Shown piece by piece: positions 17,062 to 23,770 of a DNA stretch of 64,000 bases. Every line of letters begins with the position of its first letter. Position 1 is the first letter of the stretch. The stretch lies in contig JADLEQ010000080.1 of assembly GCA_020846005.1 (NCBI GenBank), forward strand, positions 36,063 to 100,062, given 5' to 3'. The notes beneath the pieces are model-generated. The model ran no database searches, was not told the DNA's origin, and saw only the letters and a program-made list of their open reading frames with translations. Made by a program: the position numbers and the translations under genes. This DNA comes from Polyangiaceae bacterium. GTDB lineage: Bacteria; Myxococcota_A; Polyangia; Polyangiales; Polyangiaceae.

Positions 17062-17898
17062 ATGACGAGCCGGGCGAGCGCTTGGGTGGCGTTCCGGCGG
17101 GTGCGCATCGCGCTCCTCGCCGCCGTCCTCGTCGTCGTCCTCCTCTGGGCGTGGAACGACCGGCGCCGGCGCCACGAGCGGACGCAGTGGCGGCGGCCCG
17201 TCCAGGTGGCGCTGGTCCTGCTCCGTGACGGAGCCGTCGACCCCGCCGCGCTGGGGGCGCTGCGCCAGCGGATCCCGGCGCTCGAGGCGCGCCTCGCCGA
17301 GGAGATGGCGCGACACCGCGGGAGCGCGAGCCGGCGCCCGTTCTCGTTCACCGTGTACGGCCCCGTCGACGCGGCCGCCGCGCCTCCGCGGCCGACCGCC
17401 GACGACCTGCGCGGCCTCGCCACGCACGCGTGGGAGACTTGGCGGTACTTCCGCGGCGTCGATCGCCGCGCGGGCGTCGAGTGGCGGGCAGCCGATAGCC
17501 GCATCTACCTCACCGTGCGCCCCCCGCAGCACGCCGCGCGGGCGGCCGTCGAGGGGCAGAGCGAGCAGGGGGGGCGGGTCGGGAGCGTCGAGGTCGAGCT
17601 CGACGCGACGATGGTCGACCTCGCGCTGTTCGTCGCCACGCACGAGCTCCTGCACACGCTCGGCGCGACCGACAAGTACGACCCCCGGGGCATGGCCCTC
17701 CTCCCGGACGGCCTCGCCGACCCCACGCTGAGTCCGCTCTACCCGCAGGTCGCCGCTGAGATCATGGCGCGCAACGTCGTCGTGGCGCCCCACCGCGAGC
17801 GCGCGCCCGAGACGCTCGACGAGCTGGCCGTGGGCCCGGTCACGGCGAGGGAGATCGGGTGGACACCACCCGCGCCTCGCGCCGACGCGCCGCGCTGA
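17062..17898 (+). CDS. Membrane-anchored metzincin-like metalloprotease
   Basis: 278 residues. One N-terminal transmembrane helix (about 14-32) is followed by a single extracytoplasmic domain. HELLHTLGATDKYD near residue 194 fits the metzincin zinc signature HExxHxxGxxD, and AEIMARN about 45 residues later could supply the Met-turn. The mature domain is short for a peptidase and contains no pro-domain I can recognise. It would cleave proteins outside the cytoplasmic membrane if active. It is divergent from the hydrolase lipoprotein and convergent with the DNRLRE lipoprotein. The ATG at 17062 follows GGGAGACGACGG, a weak ribosome binding site. The family name is uncertain. Confidence 0.75.
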   Translation: MTSRASAWVAFRRVRIALLAAVLVVVLLWAWNDRRRRHERTQWRRPVQVALVLLRDGAVDPAALGALRQRIPALEARLAEEMARHRGSASRRPFSFTVYGPVDAAAAPPRPTADDLRGLATHAWETWRYFRGVDRRAGVEWRAADSRIYLTVRPPQHAARAAVEGQSEQGGRVGSVEVELDATMVDLALFVATHELLHTLGATDKYDPRGMALLPDGLADPTLSPLYPQVAAEIMARNVVVAPHRERAPETLDELAVGPVTAREIGWTPPAPRADAPR

Positions 17899-18002
17899 GG
17901 CGTGGTCTCCGGGGCAGTCGCCTTGGCCGGGCGCTCCCGTCCGCCGACCGCCGCGAGGAGCAGGGCGTCGGCGTCAGCCGCGGCGATCGCGCGGCCGACC
18001 GT

Positions 18003-19304
18003 TCACGGCTCGACGAAGGTGACCACCAGCGAGGGGCGCGCGGCCGCGTCCGAGTACTCGGAGCTGCGGTAGTCGCTCCCGCCGCCCGAGAGGAGGCCGC
18101 CGTCCGCGAGGAGGATGACGCCGTAGTTGGGGGTGCCGTCCACCCACAGCTGGACGAGCGCGGTGAGATCGACCTGACGCATCCCGACGGACGCCGTGAA
18201 GTAAGCCGCCTGCACGGCGTCCCGCGCCGGCTGCGTGTCCCAGGCGACCGAGCTCTCCGACCACGGCGCGAGCACGCGGAAGACCTGGACGGCCGCGCCG
18301 GTATCGAAACATTGGAGCTGCAGCGTCGCCGACTGGATGACGACCCCCGGCGGCAGCCGCGTCACGAGCTCGGGGACCTGCAGCAGCGTCCGGTAGACCG
18401 GGTCTCCATCGACGAGGATCTTGGTGCTCGCGCCGAAGTTCTGAGACTTCTCCGAGCCGTCGTCCGAGATGTAGGTGTCTTCGAGGTCGGCCGCGCCGAA
18501 CGTGATCGTGCCGCCGCACCTCCCGGCGCCGCAGGTCGCGACCCCGCCGACCGGCGCGACACACTCGTGCCCGCACGCGCCACAGTGGGCCAAGGTCGCG
18601 AGGAGGTGGGTCTCGCACCCGTTGGACACGTCGCCGTCGCAGTCTCCAGCGCCGGGGTTGCAGGCGACGCCCCCCGTACCGCCGGCGCCGGTGCCGCTGG
18701 CGCCGCCGGACGAGGCCGCGCCCGCACCAGCCGCCCCCCCCGCGCCCCCGGACGAGGCCGCGCCGACGCCCCCGGACGCCGCGCCGCTCGCGCCACCGGT
18801 CGACGTCCCACCCGAGGCCGCGCCGCCCGCGCCCCCCGGCCCTCCCCCTGTACCCATACCCCCCGCAGCGGATCCGCCTCCACCGGCGCCAGCGAGTCCT
18901 CCCGCCCCGCTCGCCCCCGCCCCGCTCGCCCCCGCCCCGCTCGCCCCCGCCCCGCTCGAAGCCCCGCCGCCGCCAGCGGCGGCGCTCCCACCGCCTGCGT
19001 CCGCGCCGGTCCGACCGCCGCTGCTCGCGCCGCCGCTCGCCGGAGTCGCCGCCCCCGCGACCCCGGCAGCCCCCCCGCCGCCGGCGCGCGCGCCGATCGG
19101 CTCTTCGAGCTGCACGCCCTGCGCGCAGGCCGCGCCAGTGACGCCCCCGGCCAGCAACGTCAGGCGACGCAGGGATCTGCGGCGCGCCGGCGCTGCCCGC
19201 CCCGGTGATGCGGGGCGCTCGCATGCGGACGGAGGGTTCAGCCTGCCCGGCAGGTCGCCCAACGGCGCCGGCGGTCGTGCGAGCGAGGAAGGAGGTCGAG
19301 GCAT
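18003..19304 (-). CDS. DNRLRE-domain lipoprotein with one Cys-rich repeat
   Basis: 433 residues. A basic N-terminus and a signal ending at GAACAQG (near residue 60) precede a long Gly/Ala/Ser linker (about 75-215). A single 45-residue Cys module with GDCDGDVSNGCETHLLATLA and HCGACGHEC matches the unit repeated about 28 times in the giant protein at 23771. The C-terminal part (about 265-433) has DTYISDDGSEKSQNFG and SSVAWDTQPARD, the DNRLRE beta-sandwich pattern found in secreted proteins. The ATG at 19304 is preceded by CAGGATC. The long N-region before the signal is unusual, so an internal non-ATG start cannot be excluded. Confidence 0.8.
   Translation of the reverse strand: MPRPPSSLARPPAPLGDLPGRLNPPSACERPASPGRAAPARRRSLRRLTLLAGGVTGAACAQGVQLEEPIGARAGGGGAAGVAGAATPASGGASSGGRTGADAGGGSAAAGGGGASSGAGASGAGASGAGASGAGGLAGAGGGGSAAGGMGTGGGPGGAGGAASGGTSTGGASGAASGGVGAASSGGAGGAAGAGAASSGGASGTGAGGTGGVACNPGAGDCDGDVSNGCETHLLATLAHCGACGHECVAPVGGVATCGAGRCGGTITFGAADLEDTYISDDGSEKSQNFGASTKILVDGDPVYRTLLQVPELVTRLPPGVVIQSATLQLQCFDTGAAVQVFRVLAPWSESSVAWDTQPARDAVQAAYFTASVGMRQVDLTALVQLWVDGTPNYGVILLADGGLLSGGGSDYRSSEYSDAAARPSLVVTFVEP
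18907..18957. repeat. 15-base coding tandem repeat
   Basis: Roughly three and a half copies of CGCTCGCCCCCGCCC (plus-strand reading), encoding SGAGA units of the lipoprotein linker on the minus strand. Such linkers are slippage-prone and probably vary in length between strains. Confidence 0.7.
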
Positions 19305-19499
19305 GATCCTGCGAGCTACCCGACGCGGATGCGCTCCGCGTGCACATCCGGAGACGAGTTGGTGGCCGCGCCCCGCGTGGATCGGCGCCCGGGTCCGGTC
19401 CGTCCCCCGGCGCTCCCTGGGGCGCTCCCACGGCGGCCCTCATCGACTCGTCACGCGCAGCCCCTCGCCCGCGCACGTTCGGCAGCGAGGCGAAGACGC

Positions 19500-20241
19500 G
19501 TGCAACGCCGGTGGGTTCTCGCGCTCTTCGGGTGGGCCGGCCGTGCTTCCACCGCCGGCGAGGTGGCGCCGCCCGGATCGACTCCGGGCGCTGGCCGGAC
19601 CGACGGCGCCGCCGACGACGGCCCTGGGGGCCTCGAGTTCCCGGCGATGGGCACCCGGATCGCGACCTGCGGTGACTCCAGCGTGGGGGCGTCGCCGGCG
19701 CGGCTCCTGGACATGACCGCGGCGGCGGACCCGGACCTCCTCCTCCACGTGGGCGACCTCGACGACCAGGACGACCCGCCGGCTCGGGAGTCCAGGATGG
19801 GCCGGCTCGGCGACATCGCGTGGACGGCGGTCACCGGCCACCACGACGCGGACGCGTGGTGGGCGGCGGTCTTCGCCACGAACCGCGACATCGCGGACGG
19901 GACGCGCCTGCCCGCGAACGACCCGGGGCAGCGCGTCAGGCGCGGGCTTCGTCGAGCTCGGCGTCGACGGCGATCCTCGGAGGGCCTGGGGCCGCTGCCG
20001 CATCGCGCGGACGACGCCCGGCCGGGCTCCGCGGACGTTCGAGGAGCGGACGATCACCCTCGACACGCCAGGGCTCGGCGCGGGGTCCAGCAAGGGAGGC
20101 TCCGGCGGAGGCTCCGGCGGCTCCTCCGGCGGAGGTAGGGAGACCTCCGTGTCCCCGGGCCCCGTGGACCCAGCGAGCACCATCCGGACGACCGCCGCGC
20201 GCTCCACCGCGACCCTCGCCTCGGCCGGGCCTTCCTGCTAG
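19500..20241 (+). pseudogene. Frameshifted, shortened metallophosphoesterase gene
   Basis: From GTG 19500 one frame encodes a signal-like start (RRWVLALFGWAG) and then the first metallophosphoesterase motifs: IATCGDSSVG, LLLHVGDLDDQDD and a GNHD-like TGHHDADAWW. Near 19920-19950 the homology moves to the +1 frame, which reads GAGFVELGVDGD and a C-terminal tail ending in a Gly/Ser-rich segment, with a stop at 20239-20241. The later GHxH motifs are missing, so besides the frameshift an internal segment seems lost. Either frame alone is a truncated product. A sequencing error could explain the frameshift but not the missing motifs. The gene lies directly upstream of the biotin carboxylase gene. 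Confidence 0.55.
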
Positions 20242-20252
20242 GCGACCGCCGC

Positions 20253-21746
20253 ATGAAGAAGGTCCTCATCGCCAACCGCGGCGAGATCGCCGTCCGCATC
20301 GCCCGCACGCTGCGCGAGATGCGCGTGGGGAGCGTCGCGGTATACAGCGAGCCGGATCGGGAGGCGCTGCACGTCAGGGTCGCAGACGAGGCGTACCCCA
20401 TCGGTCCGGCGGCGTCGGCCGAGAGCTACCTCCGGATCGACAAACTGATCGACGTGGCGCGCCGCGCCGGCTGCGATGGCCTGCACCCGGGCTACGGCTT
20501 CCTCTCGGAGAACCCGCGGCTGCCCGAGGCGTGCGAGGCGGCCGGGATCACCTTCATCGGTCCGCCGGCGAGCGCGATGCACGCGATGGGGTCGAAGACG
20601 GCCGCGCGCGAGAAGATGGCAGCGGCGGGCGTCCCCATCGTCCCGGGCGGGCCGGCGGGGGACGCGGCAGAGGCGCGCGAGACGGCCTCCCGCGTCGGCT
20701 ACCCGGTGATGCTCAAGGCGCGCGCTGGCGGAGGGGGGAAGGGGATGCGCCTCGTGCACCGCGAGTCGGACCTCGCCGCGGCGCTCGAGCGAGCGCAGAG
20801 CGAGGCCGGCAAGGCGTTCGGCGACCCGACCGTCTACGTCGAGAAGGCCATCCTCGAGCCGCGCCATGTCGAGATCCAGATCCTCGGCGACCGGCACGGG
20901 AACCTCGTGCACCTCTTCGAACGCGACTGCTCCATCCAACGCCGTCACCAGAAGGTCGTCGAGGAGACGCCCTGCCCCGCCATCGACGACGCGATCGTGC
21001 GCCGGATGGGCGAGGTCGCAGTGCAGGGCGCGCGGAGCGTCGGCTACTTCTCGGCCGGGACGTTCGAGTTCCTCCTGGGCAAAGACCAGAGCTTCTACTT
21101 CCTCGAGATGAACACCCGGCTCCAGGTGGAGCACCCGGTCACGGAGCTGGTGACGGGGCTCGACCTCGTGCGGGAGATGGTCCGCATCGCGGACGGCGAG
21201 CCGCTCGGCTACACGCAGGCCGACGTGACGAGGCGCGGCGCGGCGATCGAGTGCCGGGTCTACGCGGAGGACCCCGCCAGCGGCTTCCTGCCGAGCCCAG
21301 GCCTCATCCGCGAGCTGCGCGTGCCCGCGGGGCCCGGCGTCCGGGACGACGGCGGCGCGTACGCCGGCGTGACGATCACGCCCCACTATGACCCCCTCAT
21401 CTCCAAGCTCTCCGTGTGGGCGCCGAGCCGCGCCCTGGCCGTCGCGCGCATGCGGCGGGCGATCGCCGAGTACGTGGTCGCCGGGATCCGCACGAACCTG
21501 CCCTTCCACGCGCGGCTGCTCGAGCACCCCGAGTTCGTCGCGGGGCACTACGACACCGGCTTCATCGAGCGCCACGCGAGCGCGCTGCTGGAGGAGGCAC
21601 CCGCCGCCGCGGACGACGCCGAGCGGTTGGCGGTCGCGGTCGCCGTGCGCGCCCACATCGCCGAGCGAGCGGCCGGCGCGGCGCCGGCTGCCCGCAACGG
21701 CGGACTCGCGCCGTGGGTCGCGGCCGAGCGCGCGCGCCTGCGCTGA
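20253..21746 (+). CDS. Biotin carboxylase (acyl-CoA carboxylase alpha subunit type)
   Basis: 497 residues, the length of a stand-alone AccC-type subunit. The N-terminal domain has KVLIANRGEIAVRIARTLRE and HPGYGFLSENPRLPEAC. The ATP-grasp domain has the glycine-rich loop ARAGGGGKGMRLV, HVEIQILGD, ERDCSIQRRHQKVVEE and EMNTRLQVEHPVTE. The C-terminal domain includes YAEDPASGFLPSPG. It carboxylates biotin using ATP and bicarbonate. There is no biotinyl domain and no carboxyltransferase next to it, so the partner is encoded elsewhere; it could serve acetyl-CoA or another acyl-CoA carboxylase. The ATG is 12 bases after the pseudogene's last stop codon. Confidence 0.9.
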   Translation: MKKVLIANRGEIAVRIARTLREMRVGSVAVYSEPDREALHVRVADEAYPIGPAASAESYLRIDKLIDVARRAGCDGLHPGYGFLSENPRLPEACEAAGITFIGPPASAMHAMGSKTAAREKMAAAGVPIVPGGPAGDAAEARETASRVGYPVMLKARAGGGGKGMRLVHRESDLAAALERAQSEAGKAFGDPTVYVEKAILEPRHVEIQILGDRHGNLVHLFERDCSIQRRHQKVVEETPCPAIDDAIVRRMGEVAVQGARSVGYFSAGTFEFLLGKDQSFYFLEMNTRLQVEHPVTELVTGLDLVREMVRIADGEPLGYTQADVTRRGAAIECRVYAEDPASGFLPSPGLIRELRVPAGPGVRDDGGAYAGVTITPHYDPLISKLSVWAPSRALAVARMRRAIAEYVVAGIRTNLPFHARLLEHPEFVAGHYDTGFIERHASALLEEAPAAADDAERLAVAVAVRAHIAERAAGAAPAARNGGLAPWVAAERARLR

Positions 21747-21778
21747 GTGCGCCCCCGCGATGATAAGGTGCGGGGGCG

Positions 21779-22936
21779 ATGACCGCCCTCCACGGACTCA
21801 AGGTGCTCGACCTCACCCGGCTCCTGCCGGGCCCCTTCGCGACCATGGTGCTCGCCGATCTCGGCGCGCAGGTGGACAAGGTGGAGGACACCGGCGCCGG
21901 CGACTACCTGCGCGCCGCGCCCCCCGCCGTGGAGGGTATGGGCGCTGGGTTCCACATCCTGAACCGCGGCAAGCGGAGCCTGGCGCTCGATCTCAAGCGC
22001 CCCGAGGGCGCGTCGGTCCTGCTCCGCCTCGCGCGCAGCTACGACGTAGTGTTCGAGCAGTTCCGCCCGGGGGTGATGGACCGGCTCGGGCTGTCCCACG
22101 CGCGGCTCTTGGAGGAGAATCCGCGGCTGGTCGTGTGCGCGCTCACCGGGTACGGGCAGGACGGCCCGCTCCGGGACCGGGCGGGCCACGATCTGAACTA
22201 CCTCGCGCGGGCCGGGATCCTCGGGCTGATGGGCCCGGTCGATGGCCCGCCGCAGCTCCCGAGCTTCCAGCTCGCGGACGTCTCGGGCGGGCTCTACGCC
22301 GTGATCGGGATCCTCGCTGCGCTCCGCGCCCGCGACGCGACGGGGCGAGGCTCGGTGGTCGACGTGTCGATGCTCGAGTCGGTGATCGGGTTCGCGGCGC
22401 TCCCGCTGGCGCGCCTGCTCGCCGGCGAGCTGCCGGCGCGAGGCGCTGAGTACCTGACGGGCGGGATCGCGGCGTACGGCTGCTATGCCACGAAGGACGG
22501 CGGGGCGGTGACGCTCGGCGCGCTCGAGCCCAAGTTCCTCGCGGCGTTCCTCACCGCGGTCGGGATGGAGCCCGACCTCATGCTGCTCGTCCCCGGCGAG
22601 CACCAAGCCGCGTACCAGCAGCGCCTCGCGGAGCTGTTCCGCACGCGCACGCGCGCCGAGTGGGAGGCGCTCGGCCGCGCCCACGACTGCTGCGTCGAGC
22701 CGGTGCTCCGCCCGGACGAGCTGCTCACCGATCCGCAGCTCGTCGCCCGGCGTGCCTTCGTGACGGCCCAGGTGGGCGGCGCGACGCTCGGCCACTTCCG
22801 CACGCCGGTGACGCCGCGCGATTTCACGCCGGCGCCCGCGCCGGCGCAGGGCGAGCACGGCGACGCCATCCTGCGCGAGGCGGGGCTGGAGGCCGGCGAG
22901 GTCGTCGCGCTCCGCCGCGCGGGCGTGCTCCGCTGA
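21779..22936 (+). CDS. CaiB/BaiF family CoA-transferase
   Basis: 385 residues, typical of class III CoA-transferases and alpha-methylacyl-CoA racemases. LKVLDLTRLLPGPFATMVLA is the N-terminal signature, ADLGAQVDKVED follows, and NRGKRSLALDLKRPEG contacts CoA. The expected catalytic Asp lies in VVDVSMLES (about residue 197). It moves CoA between organic acids or racemises acyl-CoA; the substrate cannot be read from sequence. It lies 32 bases downstream of the biotin carboxylase on the same strand, consistent with an acyl-CoA pathway. Confidence 0.9.
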   Translation: MTALHGLKVLDLTRLLPGPFATMVLADLGAQVDKVEDTGAGDYLRAAPPAVEGMGAGFHILNRGKRSLALDLKRPEGASVLLRLARSYDVVFEQFRPGVMDRLGLSHARLLEENPRLVVCALTGYGQDGPLRDRAGHDLNYLARAGILGLMGPVDGPPQLPSFQLADVSGGLYAVIGILAALRARDATGRGSVVDVSMLESVIGFAALPLARLLAGELPARGAEYLTGGIAAYGCYATKDGGAVTLGALEPKFLAAFLTAVGMEPDLMLLVPGEHQAAYQQRLAELFRTRTRAEWEALGRAHDCCVEPVLRPDELLTDPQLVARRAFVTAQVGGATLGHFRTPVTPRDFTPAPAPAQGEHGDAILREAGLEAGEVVALRRAGVLR

Positions 22937-22989
22937 GCGCAGCGGGCGCGCCGCTTGCCGCCACGCCGTCACGTCACTATGCCGTCGTC

Positions 22990-23547
22990 ATGACCGCGGC
23001 TCTCCAGCGCATGCCGAGCGACCTCACGGCCCTCGATGCCACCGGGCGCGTGGTGCCGCTGGCGGAGCTGTGGCGCGACCGCCCCGCAGTGCTGGCGTTC
23101 GTCCGGCACTTCGGTTGACTCTTCTGCCATGAGCAGGCCGCGCAGTTGCGCGGTGAGCTGGCGAGGCTCGAGGAGCTTGGGGTGGCGCTCTGGGTCATCG
23201 GGAGCGGCTCGCCCGAGCACGCGCGAGGGTTCGCGGAGGCGCACGACCTGCGGGGGCGGGTCCTGAGCGACCCGAGCCGAGCGAGCTACCGGGCGCTCGG
23301 GATGCGGCGGGACGCGGGGGCGTTCTTGACGCCACGCGTCTTGGGGAACGCGGCGCGCGCCTGGAAGGGCGGCTTCCGGCAGGGCCGCACCCAGGGCGAT
23401 CCTTGGCAGCAAGGCGGCGTGGCCGTGGTGCGGCGCGACGGCTCGCTCGAGTATCTGCAGATCAGCGACTCGACCGGCGCCCACGCGCCGGTCGCGGAGC
23501 TCCTCGCCGCCGCAGCGCGGGCGGCGCGCGGCGAGGGCTCGTCGTAG
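22990..23547 (+). CDS. PRXL2/SelU-like selenoprotein with in-frame UGA (UxxC redox motif)
   Basis: Reading TGA 23116-23118 as selenocysteine gives a 185-residue thioredoxin-fold protein with Sec at residue 43. The context is AFVRHFG-U-LFCHEQAAQL, where homologues have Cys in a CxxC motif of the AhpC/TSA-like PRXL2 (FAM213/SelU) family. Homology continues without a break in the same frame: LWVIGSGSPEHARGFAEAHD, DPSRASYRALGMRRDAG and QQGGVAVVRRDGSLEYLQIS are typical family segments. A hairpin at 23138-23153 fits a bacterial SECIS. The predicted role is a cytoplasmic thiol/selenol oxidoreductase. The start is ATG 22990, with a weak ribosome site. An annotation that stops at the TGA would yield two fragments (ending at 23118, and starting near 23146); both would be wrong. 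Confidence 0.88.
23132..23159 (+). promoter_or_regulatory. Candidate bacterial SECIS element
   Basis: The upper stem is CCGCGC (23138-23143) paired with GCGCGG (23148-23153), with apical loop AGTT (23144-23147), 25 bases after the TGA codon. A lower AGC/GCT helix (23132-23134 with 23157-23159) extends it through a small internal loop. Known bSECIS elements need a short apical loop with G in its first two positions, about 16-37 nt after UGA; this one fits. SelB would bind it to recruit Sec-tRNA. Confidence 0.75.
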
Positions 23548-23617
23548 CGCCTCGCGGCACTCGGTAGCGCGCGCCGCGCGCGGCGAGAACTCGTCACAAC
23601 GCCTCGCGGCACTCGGT
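23525..23617 (+). repeat. Tandem direct repeat, 52-base period
   Basis: Bases 23525-23565 and 23577-23617 match at 36 of 41 positions. The first copy includes the 3' end and stop codon of the selenoprotein gene, and the second lies in the intergenic region. It is probably a tandem duplication of the gene end that has diverged slightly. Confidence 0.7.
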
Positions 23618-23622
23618 GTCTG

Positions 23623-23637
23623 CGACACGTGGTGTCG
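23623..23637 (+). terminator. Hairpin after selenoprotein gene
   Basis: CGACAC-GTG-GTGTCG forms a perfect six-base stem 76 bases after the stop codon, with no T-run. It may end transcription or serve as a binding site; the function is not shown. Confidence 0.35.
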
Positions 23638-23735
23638 AGTCCGACAGCGCACGCGCGCGCAGGTTCCCCTACATCCGCCGACTCCCTCCGGCACGACCGA
23701 CGACTCACAGACACCGCTCGCCAGTCGGTAGATTC

Positions 23736-23754
23736 CCGACTACTCTCGAGTCGG
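23736..23754. promoter_or_regulatory. Inverted repeat upstream of giant lipoprotein gene
   Basis: CCGACT and AGTCGG arms, seven bases apart, 17 bases before the ATG at 23771. A related CAGTCGG half-site is at 23722-23728. The position suits an operator or a 5' mRNA hairpin. Confidence 0.35.
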
Positions 23755-23770
23755 CTCGAGGTGGATTGAC

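Noticed and set aside
23116..23118. TGA as an ordinary nonsense mutation (pseudogene)
   Set aside because: It sits at the family's catalytic Cys, no other damage is present, and a SECIS-like hairpin follows at the right distance.
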